From Branchiostoma belcheri (lineage: Eukaryota; Chordata; Leptocardii; Amphioxiformes; Branchiostomatidae), in assembly GCF_001625305.1 (NCBI RefSeq), contig NW_017803898.1:308130-372129 (forward strand): a DNA stretch of 64,000 nucleotides, written 5' to 3'. Shown here in pieces: positions 44,801 through 52,600 of the stretch. The position numbers and the translations under genes were made by a program. The notes under the pieces are model-generated. The model was not told the DNA's origin and ran no database searches. It saw only the letters and a list, made by a program, of their open reading frames with translations. Positions within the stretch are counted from its first letter, which is position 1. Every line of letters begins with the position of its first letter.

Positions 44801-47800
44801 CCTTTTATTCTTTCATTTGTGACACCAAAACTCAAACCTTACAGCAAGGATGAGACTCCCTGAATTGCAAAGAGTTTGCGTACAAAATTACATATTACAA
44901 CAGACAATACAGGAAATATATACAATGTACATCCCTCATATACATTATAATATATTATTATGTACCAAGCAAACTTTCTGACTTAATACAGATCCTGAAA
45001 AAACATCAGAGTCAGTAGGTAGGGATTCTCTTCAAAACCGGTATGTCTCTTGCCAGTGGTTGAGCTGCACTTAGCTGCAATACATATATATTTTTATGTT
45101 TATCTTTTCAATCAGTTTGTATAACTTAATGATCAAGTGAAGTAATTTGTTACAGTGCCAACATCTTTTTTATTTATTACCTTGTTTATAAATTGACTTG
45201 TCATTCTTTAGCTATTGTTAGGAAATCACCAATCCTTGAATCAACAAGCTGAATCAACACTAACCATTTGTACTTTGTCTGCGATGGGTCTTTGGAAGAG
45301 GCAGCTGGTCATCATCAAACTCTGCACAGAACCTACAGAAATATGAAGATATAATTCAGTTTAACGATGGACTTCAAAACAATTAACATGTCAGTTCTTC
45401 GTTAGTACTTTACCTAATTTCATTTTTCAAACACAGAAATTTGCAAAGCAAATGCATAATGTTTACCTTCACATATGGTCTGCTCTGTTAATTCTTACTC
45501 AAACATATTTCATATATATATGGTAACAGGAGTCTAAATCCCTCCTGCTATAAAATTGCAACATGATTCACCCAACACCAGTTACCATGGTGACAGACGT
45601 CTTGTTCAGGTCATTGACCTTATTTGTTTGGACAAGAAGAAGAGGAAGAAGAAACAGAGCAAAAACAATATGTTTTCCTTCTGCGAAGGTAAACATAATG
45701 ATAGTTTGTGCTTAAATATAAACCTGCATTTCTCCTCTGGTCTCTCAGTCACTGACGAAAGCTAGTGGATACTAGCTGAAACGTCTGACGTTTTCAAAAT
45801 CATATCCAGTTGCTTGAGTAACTGCTTTTTGGCGTATCGTATTACCTGGATGTCTAATCTTCATCGACGTAAACATAATGACTTAAACCCACCCAACTCC
45901 AGGCGATGGTTTGTCCCCGGCGGCAGTGAAGTTGAACTTGACATCTCGGGCGCGGTACGAGATCATCGTCACATTCTCACCGGAGGGGAGGTGTCTCCAG
46001 GAAGGCTGCAAGGGAGAAAATGCAGGGCTCAAAATTTATTTTTGGGAATAGGTGCACTGGGTACTATACAGTAGATACATACACATTTGTGAGAGTGAGC
46101 TGTACTTGTGTTTTGTGCTCCAAAATATGATATACATGTAGTATTACTGTACAATAATCAGGTCCAGGTTCAGGTCCGGACCTCTACCTGATACTCTGAA
46201 CCTGATCGGGACCTGAATTTTCTATACAGGTACCCACACCTATACACCATCGGTATATCTGACCTCTATGAAGTAGATGTCCTCGCCGACTGTGACCCTG
46301 GCAGACAGGACTCCATCATCTTCCAGGTGAGCTTCTACTGTCGACCCAGGCTCACCTGCAGGGGGCAGCACAACAACACTGAATAATACATACACACACA
46401 CACAGACACATACACATAAACTGTCGCCCCAGGCTCACCTGCAGGGGGCAGGCATAAGAACAACATGGTCAGAAGAAAGGATTGTAGTTCTACTGTATCA
46501 CCAAAGTAAGGTGCTAGGGGGCCTATAATCCAAACATTACTTTAACTTATGAAGAAGAGAACCTAACATGCACAGACACAAACATACAGACACACATACT
46601 CCAGAAACTCATAATACCATGAAACATTATTCTCCTACTGCTGATGTTTTGTTGAAAGATAACACATTACAATGTATCTACAGCATAGGGGCCTAATCAC
46701 AGGTACCAGACTGAATTTTAGGCCATTAGCCAGTCCCCTTAATTGATGGCTTAGAGCCTTTGGGGCAAATTGAGACTGAGGGCTGGCTAAACTAAAAGAC
46801 TACCTGTACCAGTAATTATAAAGGACCAGCCAAACTAAACATTACAGCCCAAATCACAGCATAGGAGGCCCAAATGACAGCCTAGGAGGCCCCTATGTTT
46901 AACACATGCCAGCTAGAACACTGACCTAAGACTTGTCCTGTGTAGAAGCTGTGTTTGTTGATCTGTTCGTACTTGACATTCCCTCGGGAGTCCACTCCAT
47001 AAGCCTTGAACTTGGGGCTGAGCAGTCCAGTCCTGGGCTCCAGGTACAGGTGGAAATGTCTGGGGAGAAATGGTCACACTGATGTTAAATCATAAGTTGA
47101 AACTTTACTTTCCATAAGGTTTTCCAAGTTTTTAATGCAATGACCTGGGGTACTACATATATGTAGAGCTGCAAAGCCTGCATGTGTTAATCAATTATTG
47201 ACTCTGTGCGTGGCCACTGCCTTTTACCGTACTTTAGCAACTGAAGTCAGGTATCCATTTTACACCTGGATGTAGTGAGGAAAGTCGTGTTAAGTGCCTT
47301 TCCCAAGAACACATCGTACAACAGCCAGTGAGGAATGCAAGAGTTGAATCCATGATTTCTTGATCTACATGTTATGTATCTGTATCTGTATCTGTATCTG
47401 TATAGCCGGTATAACAGCCCTTTGGCATAACACACCAGCTTCTGTATCTGTATAGCCGGTATAACCACCCTTCGGCATAACACACCAGCTTCTGTATCTG
47501 TATAGCCGGTATAACCGCCCTTCGGCATAACACAGGAAGTCAATTAAAACTGTTGCAGTCCTACGTCAAAATCTCCTACTTACTGTCCGAGTGTGTTAAA
47601 CTCCATCTGCCTGGGGTAGGGTGGGGGTTCCTCCCCTGCTGACCGCTTGTGTCTGGACAGGAAGTGATGTCTCAGGTCTGATGTCTTCAACGTGTCGTAG
47701 TGGTGCAAGACATGGACCAGACCACCTGTCAGAGGGAATACATGAATATGTGAATGATGAAAATCAGGATTGCCACAAATGTTCATACGAGTGATTGCAA

Positions 47801-48520
47801 CGATTTTGGGACCACTAGTGGGGTCACTGTCTGTGGTAGAAGCAAAAAGCACAAGGTTGTTAGGTGATTGAACTACCAATGATTTGCATATGTGTACCAA
47901 TAACTAAAAAAAAACAGTGATCAGGAGTGATTGCTATTAACATTATGTCATGGTAGGTAAAAAGCAGCTAACGGTTCAATGGTTGATTTGCCTTCCAATA
48001 TTTTGCATATGTCTCCAAATAATTTGCATGTGTATATCTATAATAATGTAAACAAAAACAGCGATCACTCGTATTGTGAATATAGGGAGGATGCCTTAAC
48101 CTTCATTGAAATGCAGCTGATATTTATCTTCCTTTCATTCAGATTATTGTATGTTTCAAATGTGTTGACACTAAAGAACTTTATAAATAAAATTGCTTGC
48201 CCAGACATGTAACACTGCAACTTACTTATATAATACATAGATTTTAGGGATCGTTGAGATTAAGATGAAAATTTCTTGAGCTGTCCGTTTAGTAAATCAG
48301 TGCATCATCCTGAAAATTACAGTCTGGTCACTAAGTCAGATACCACACCTATCAATTAGAAACCGCTTGCCCCCCTCCCCACCCACCAACTACCGGCGAA
48401 TTTCTCCTTAATTTCTTTAGCTAAAGCAGCGTGGAAAACATTTTCCTTACCTCCAGATTGGAGTACACAGCTTGTGAGTTGTATTACTGCAAAAAACGGC
48501 AAAATAAAGGCGAAAATCAT
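32820..48520 (-). CDS. ADAM17: ADAM17 / TACE-like membrane metalloproteinase, 21 coding exons
   Basis: Exons in transcript order: 48394-48520, 47584-47725, 46926-47059, 46264-46355, 45893-46005, 45274-45332, 44542-44726, 43833-43920, 41631-41735, 40938-41073, 38568-38815, 38254-38323, 37092-37224, 36475-36588, 35855-35914, 35558-35631, 34983-35122, 34559-34637, 34139-34227, 33379-33426, 32820-33185; about 866 residues. Seen: signal peptide [18 protein letters not shown]; prodomain with a cysteine-switch candidate (GFCAEFDDD) and an RPRR furin site near residue 224; zinc motif [12 protein letters not shown] near 434 with YIMY Met-turn; Cys-rich disintegrin and membrane-proximal regions; one TM span near 705-725; a cytoplasmic tail ending ETVI, a class I PDZ-ligand pattern. 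From family knowledge it sheds cell-surface ligands and receptors (TNF, EGFR ligands, Notch). The exon 14/15 junction is a U12-type AT-AC intron. Exon 7 to 8 by canonical sites is one base too long. Start chosen because the signal peptide follows it directly. Confidence 0.95.
34770..34955 (+). mobile_element. Short TIR element C
   Basis: Contains GTTACCATGGTGACAGACAT, AAGAAGAAACAGAGCAAAAA and CTTCTGCAAAGGTGGAC. Its right end is about 25 bp from the exon 17 donor of ADAM17. Confidence 0.7.
35305..35545. mobile_element. Interspersed element D, copy 2, beside a 5' splice site
   Basis: Same family and orientation as 7230-7440. The right end GTGCAGTACGATCTGCCAAT-GTGCTT stops a few bases from the exon 16 donor at 35552-35557. 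Confidence 0.7.
35965..36230 (+). mobile_element. LINE 3' end with AAATA tail
   Basis: Ends TGTACAGCTGAACCAATAAA followed by (ATAAA) repeats, the usual look of a CR1-like 3' terminus. No ORF is retained. Inserted within the AT-AC intron. Confidence 0.55.
36285..36326 (-). repeat. Copy of the exon 14 end and its AT-AC donor
   Basis: 42 bp matching 36468-36509 with two mismatches, 183 bp away, including the last ~35 nt of exon 14 and the start of the ATATCCTT donor. Lies inside intron 14. Confidence 0.85.
36640..36970 (+). mobile_element. Interspersed element B
   Basis: CGGCATAACACACCAACTTC, GCACGCGGCGCGGCAGCAGC, ACGAGTTCCACTCTACGATA, ATAACTCTGGTACTTGAAGG: the family order as at 43455-43815. 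Confidence 0.7.
37251..37565. mobile_element. Foldback element A, full length
   Basis: Left end CTCTTTTTACACATCCAAGT...TTTATTCAGCCGATG is the inverse of the right end ATCGGCTGAATAAAAGACTT...GTAAAAAGAGTCTC, arms of about 40 bp. An internal duplication of GATACAGTTCCCTGTAACCA is present. The left end lies 26 bp from the exon 13 acceptor of ADAM17. Confidence 0.8.
37773..38143. mobile_element. 371-bp TIR transposon, opposite-orientation copy of 26548-26916
   Basis: Same terminal inverted repeats and interior in reverse, including the GCCCAAAATGGTACGCTAGG and GATACCATTGCATTGAAAGA strings. Flanks are TAA and TTA, so the target duplication has decayed or the border is off by one base. Confidence 0.8.
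38794..39270 (-). repeat. ~148-bp tandem repeat copying the exon 11 acceptor
   Basis: The exon 11 start with its acceptor (CTGCAGGGAGATAGGCTGG at about 38800) recurs almost exactly 148 bp on (about 38948) and in degenerate form at about 39130. TGGTACATGC and TGATGAAGGTTAG-GTAGAAA follow in each copy. About 2.9 units in intron 10. Confidence 0.85.
39271..40539. other. Part of ADAM17 intron 10; no gene
   Basis: Contains a (CA)n run at about 39487-39513 and otherwise unremarkable DNA. A fragment resembling the end of element D (GTACGTTCTGCCGATGTGC) lies at about 40462. Confidence 0.4.
40540..40690. mobile_element. Two opposed tRNA-like segments (SINE)
   Basis: Plus strand: TTAGCGGAGAGGTTAGAGTG (A-box-like) then TGTGGGTTCGAACACC (B box). 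Minus strand: GGCCCGGGTTCGATTCCCGG (B box) followed by CATGGGAACCA. Neither folds into a complete tRNA with a clear anticodon, so I read a tRNA-derived composite SINE and not a functional tRNA. Confidence 0.5.
41047..41345 (-). repeat. 52-bp minisatellite generated from the exon 10 acceptor
   Basis: CTGTAGTCATGGAGA-type units start at 41051, 41103, 41155, 41208, 41260 and 41316. The first unit contains the true start of exon 10 (minus strand CTGTAG|AACTTCAGTCTCCATG, acceptor at 41074). The other units carry the same CTGTAGAACTTC acceptor-like string, giving about five decoys. Confidence 0.9.
41355..41612 (-). mobile_element. Interspersed element B, inverted
   Basis: GAACTCGTTGCCACCAAGCA, AGTGTAACAGGTCATTCAGT, CTGGTATGTTACACTGAAGG, GGCTATGCCGATACAGATAC, the family in reverse. 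Ends about 12 bp before the exon 9 donor. Confidence 0.7.
41806..42965 (+). mobile_element. 5'-truncated non-LTR retrotransposon (CR1/Jockey-like RT)
   Basis: An open frame from 41806 to 42887 encodes the 3' half of a reverse transcriptase: [33 protein letters not shown], the FADD catalytic box (near 42073), then [11 protein letters not shown] and [14 protein letters not shown], and a stop. The tail ends in GAACAAGAACAAGAAC repeats. It has no endonuclease and its frame is intact, so it is a fairly young insertion in ADAM17 intron 8, antisense to that gene. Confidence 0.9.
43155..43440. repeat. Interspersed repeat, pair with 10022-10320
   Basis: See 10022-10320; same orientation. Borders approximate. 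Confidence 0.6.
43455..43815 (+). mobile_element. Interspersed element B, longest copy
   Basis: Starts (TGTATC)n, AGCCGGTATAACCGCC, GGCGTAACACACCAGCTTCG; ends GGCTGGTATTAGGTACTACT, ACATCCACCAGTTTATTAG. Its right end is within about 15 bp of the exon 8 donor of ADAM17. Confidence 0.75.
43978..44204. mobile_element. hAT-like MITE with 7-bp target duplication
   Basis: CTACATG flanks both sides (43978-43984 and 44198-44204). Ends GGGGCCCGCAAG and CTTGCAGGCCC are inverted with one mismatch. The interior is built of GTAGAGCGTA / GCGTAATCGG / TTTTAATTCTACGTA units. Relatives: 14985-15110 and about 49905-50050. Confidence 0.7.
44295..44530. mobile_element. Interspersed element D, copy 3, beside a 5' splice site
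   Basis: Same family and orientation as 7230-7440 and 35305-35545. The right end GTGCAGTACTTTCTGCTGAT-GTGCTA stops a few bases from the exon 7 donor at 44536-44541. Confidence 0.7.
45440..45705 (+). mobile_element. Short TIR element C, full length
   Basis: Left end GCATAATGTTTACCTTC and right end GCGAAGGTAAACATAATG are inverted repeats. Interior as listed at 23435-23670. Confidence 0.8.
46335..46455 (-). repeat. Duplicated exon 4 acceptor of ADAM17
   Basis: GGCTCACCTGCAGGGGGCAG spans the first bases of exon 4 and its acceptor at about 46349-46368. It recurs with its CTGTCGMCCCA neighbour at about 46421-46450 inside intron 3. A (CA)n stretch links the copies. Confidence 0.8.
47255..47355 (-). 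mobile_element. tRNA-derived SINE, third copy (partial)
   Basis: GTGAGGAAAGTCGTGTTAAG, GTGCCTTTCCCAAGAACACA and AGAGTTGAATCCATGATTTC match the family at 22200-22392. Confidence 0.55.
47375..47535 (+). mobile_element. Element B 5' end repeated three times
   Basis: TGTATCTGTATAGCCGGTAT + AACNNCCNTTTGGCATAACA + CACCAGCTTC occurs three times in tandem (about 47400, 47450, 47490). The local tandem of one transposon end suggests replication slippage. Confidence 0.75.
47790..48090. mobile_element. TTTGCAT-rich MITE, pair with 17405-17600
   Basis: Contains CATACGAGTGATTGC near 47786 and AGCGATCACTCGTATT near 48060 as inverted ends, with repeated ATTTGCATRTGT strings between. Confidence 0.55.
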
Positions 48521-48925
48521 AGTGTTTTTACGACAGACAAAAATATACAATATTTTTCCTATGAACAAGTCAGTCACTGCTTCCGGGTAATGGTTTTGGC
48601 TGTCCCTGGTCTTGTATTTGCTGCCTGAAAAATATTCACATATAGAAAATAAAGTAACATTACCTACATTAAGATTCATTCATTGAAACTAAATTTTATA
48701 GATACAAAAACATGTATTTTATTACTTCATTATGATAAAAATGTCATTTTTTTGCTGCCTTATTCAAACTAGTGCTGGCATTTTTATAAAGATACAATGA
48801 ACACCTAAGCACATTGCTTTCTGGGAGGTTTGTTGCGAAGGAAATTTAGAAGTTCAGTTTCTACCTCCAAATTTTCGCCGGCAAATCCTAACTTCTCGAA
48901 GTTGGACAACTAAAACTTCGTAAAG
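48521..48925. promoter_or_regulatory. Probable shared promoter, ADAM17 (minus) and SPAG1 (plus)
   Basis: ADAM17's ATG is at 48520 reading left; a 3' splice site TTTTTCAG|GCAGC on the minus strand near 48625 implies a 5' UTR exon further right. On the plus strand a non-coding exon ending CTTCGTAAAG|GTAAGT at 48925 fits a SPAG1 5' UTR. The two starts must fall within about 250 bp of each other. No TATA box is evident. Confidence 0.5.
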
Positions 48926-49681
48926 GTAAGTTCAGGACTTTCCTGTCATTTATGTAAAAGAAAGAGTGAAGAAGAAAATGAGTTAGCCCGTTAATTTAGT
49001 GTGATCGCTGAACGTGGGGAGGGGGGCGCTAACTTTTGTTGATTTGTTTATGGCGGTTTTTGTTTGGTACGAATAGATATAAACATGGTTGTGTGCTTTC
49101 TAACATAAATTTGAAGAATGTAATACAAATGTGCCATTGGAAGTCAAACAAGTGTCAAATGGTAAAAACATTATTTTTGGAACTGATGGAGAGAGTTCAA
49201 GTGAAAGTTATTAAATCTAGCACAGGTGGTTCTAGAAGATTCGATATAACGTTAACGTTACATGTATGTGGCTAAAACTTCTGGATAATAAGTGCTTTAA
49301 ATTAATTACTGGTATCTAGAAATTAGGAATCTCGTAAGTCCCACATATGTTTTTACTTTCAGCAAATGATCTTGTAATTGAGATCATAATATGATATGAA
49401 AATTTTGAAATACTATAAGTAACTTGTTATAAGTATAACCACATTTGAAAGTACAACCAAGTTATTTATGACTCAAATTATTATACATGTATATAAGTTA
49501 ATTGCCAAATAAATTTTCATAAGTCACACACATGAGATGTATAGTGGAAAATGGTGTACAAAAAGCTGTATGTTTGTATTTGTCTAAAGTAATTCCTGAT
49601 GATAATGTAGAAATCTTCTTTTTCATTTTATTACAAAATAGTGTCCTGATGATTTTGTTTCTAAATGAAAACAGAAAGACC

Positions 49682-52600
49682 ATGGCATCCGTGGGGTTTG
49701 GGCAGACCACCAAGCGTTACAACATCCCCATAGAACATCTGGACTATAAGTACATCGAGGGGTGTGAGAACCCTCGAGAGCTGGAGAAGATCCTGTACGA
49801 GCTCAGGTCCGGGGACGAGGGGATTTACCCTGAACTCATCAGCTTCTGTGAGCAGAGACTGGAGGCAATAAAGCCTGACAGGTATAGCTGTTAATCTTGT
49901 GGGTGATTAATGAGGGCCTGCATAGGGGCATCCTGACAACGCTCTACGCTAAGTTTTAAGAGCCGGCTTAATGTATTACAATTCAGGAAGCCTCCCCATT
50001 ACAATTTACAATAAATTTCGGGTAGCTACAATGCATTACGTAGAATCAAAACAGTGAATTATACTCTGGCGTGTCTATTTTTCTAACTGTCAGCCTGTCT
50101 CTCGAGCTCAGAGTATGTGTGTGCGTGTCTCTGTCTGTGTATCTGTGAGTTTTTGGAGATCCCAATAGCTGTCGGGTACAATAGTGTACATTTGGGAATA
50201 CATCTATAGCAGCGACACCTGTGCTGCATTGCAATGTGAACCAGTCTAAATTGCCCAGAGGAAGGTGACAGATGGTCACCGAAACATCGGCTGAATAAAA
50301 GACTTGGTTATGTAAAAAAGTATTGACCTGTTTACCTTACAGTAAAGCCCTGAGAGTGGACCTTCCTGCCAAGAGGCCGTATGACATCGATAACAAGGAG
50401 TGGACAGAGATCACGCAGGACATCACAGTAAGTACCACACCTTATTTGGCCATCAAACCCATATAAGGTAAGCATAATTGTATTGTATAGAGCAGCAATG
50501 ATGATTGAAATGTTGATTGATTGACATGTTCAGAGCTGGGGAAAGAAATCCTTATTTGGTCATGAAGCCCATATAAGGTACGAAGTGATGATGATTGACA
50601 GATTGATTGACATGTTCAATGCTGGGAGGAGGAGAACCTTATTTGGTCATGAAACCCATATATGGTAAATGTCATGTAGGAAGTGATGATGATTGACATG
50701 TTCAGAGCTAGGAGGAAGAGACCCTTATTTGGTCATGAAAGCCATATAAGGTAAATGATGATAATGATTGACAGTCAGATTGATTGACATGTTCAGAGTT
50801 GGGAGGAGGAGATTCAGCAGAAAGAGGAGGACCTGAAAAAGCAGCGACAACAGGTGGTGCATGATGGGACACTTCCACCAATCAGGGGGTCGGGACAGAC
50901 CATTGGGACCACCACGGTAGGGGTGATCAGACTGTTAATTAATAGTACATTGTAACTCTTTAAACTATGTAATTCATTATATGTATCACATTTCATCTAA
51001 TGCCATATTTAGATTAGCCCTGGTGTCAACTACATTTGTACTAGAAATCTCCAATATTAGTTTTCACATGTTATAAATTGTTATATTTGTGAAATTCAGG
51101 TAGCTAGAATTAACTTTGGGTGGAGTAGAGTCACTTGATGTGTATAGTCCTTGTACTAAGTTCTAGAATTGTATGTTGTTGACATAGTGAATAACAAAGT
51201 ACCAGAATTTTGTCCTTAGAGTCCTTAGAAGAGAAATTTTGTCATTTTGGAAATTATCTCGTGTTACTGAGTGTCTTACATCCACCTCTGTAGGCTAGTT
51301 CCAGCCCCAGTGCAGCTAACCAGCAAAACAAGGCCCCACAGAAACAGAAGGCAAGCCTGCCCAGGGACTACAGGGCCTGGGACAAGTCAGTACAGCTCTT
51401 TGTGTACTCCTCTAGACTAACTGTAAACTTTTAAAGACTAAAATTGTAAGGTAATTGTAAGAAATTTGATGATAGTTGAAAATATGTTCTTACAGAGCCC
51501 ATATTTGTAAAGTACTAGTAGTGCACTCTTCTTGGTTATTAAACATTGGCTGATAATATGACAGTAAGATATGTCTTTTGACATAAATGTAAGTGTTGTT
51601 GTACAGTTCTTATGTGTCTCTTTATGTAATATCATTGTTCAATGTATCATATCTAGGTGAAAAGTAGACCAAACCATTTAGCCCATGAGGGGGTTATCTA
51701 GGCAGTGTTGCACCTGTTGTGATTTGTCATTTGAGAAAGACCCCCCTGTGACCAACATGGGTTGTCCCAACAGCTGGATATACTGTAGTTAAAACCTGTA
51801 CACCCTCTTACTGTCAGTGGTACAGTCCACGTGTATGATGTTCATGTAGCTGTTGGAACGTCCCACATTGATAATAGGTACTCGATCCCCTAAAACCTTT
51901 GCAGCTGTCTTCTCTCTTGGGAGTTTACATGTTGAAAATTACCACTTAGAGTAGTAAGAAAATCAGAACAGCTGTAAACGTATATAACAGCACAAGACAA
52001 GTGCAGTTGTTTTGTGTTGAAAATGGGCTTCAAAAAGTTGTTTTCCTGTTGCAATAGAGGGTAGGTACATTGTATGTTCAGAAGTTTATAAGATAATACC
52101 TTATTACCTCCGGGGAAGGAGATATCCTTCCGCGAGGAGGTTTTACTATGGTTCGAAACATTTCTGTCAGCAGCTGTTTCTCGCGATCGGCTGGACGGAT
52201 TTGTCTGTGGTTCGGTATACGTATTGCTGTTGGGCTGCAGATGATGCAGAACGTTTTTGTTTAATTGTATATGTGTTTATGGGCGTGGAAATAAAAGGTT
52301 TTTAAGTGCTCCGGACACCCCCGCCATGCTGAAAATGGAATTTACCATGTTGTTAAGGAATGGGGAGGTTTCAGTTTTGGGTCTTACCATTTAAAAGGGG
52401 TCAAACAGAGGGGTGTCTGCTTCCGATATGTATTTTGAAATATTATCGCAGTTGTATCTCGCGTTGGGGTAGACTGGACTCGGTGTATGTTCTGCTAATG
52501 GGCTGTAGATGGTGCAGTTTTTTTTTGTTTTTATTGTATATGTGTTTTGGGGCGTAAAAATCTGAAAATGGTCGCGCGCGGCGCTGGGCTGGCTGCCAGC

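Noticed and set aside
48760..48925. Ciliary RFX X-box in the SPAG1 promoter
   Set aside because: GTTTGTTGCGAAGG near 48830 only partly resembles an X-box half-site; no inverted second half was found.
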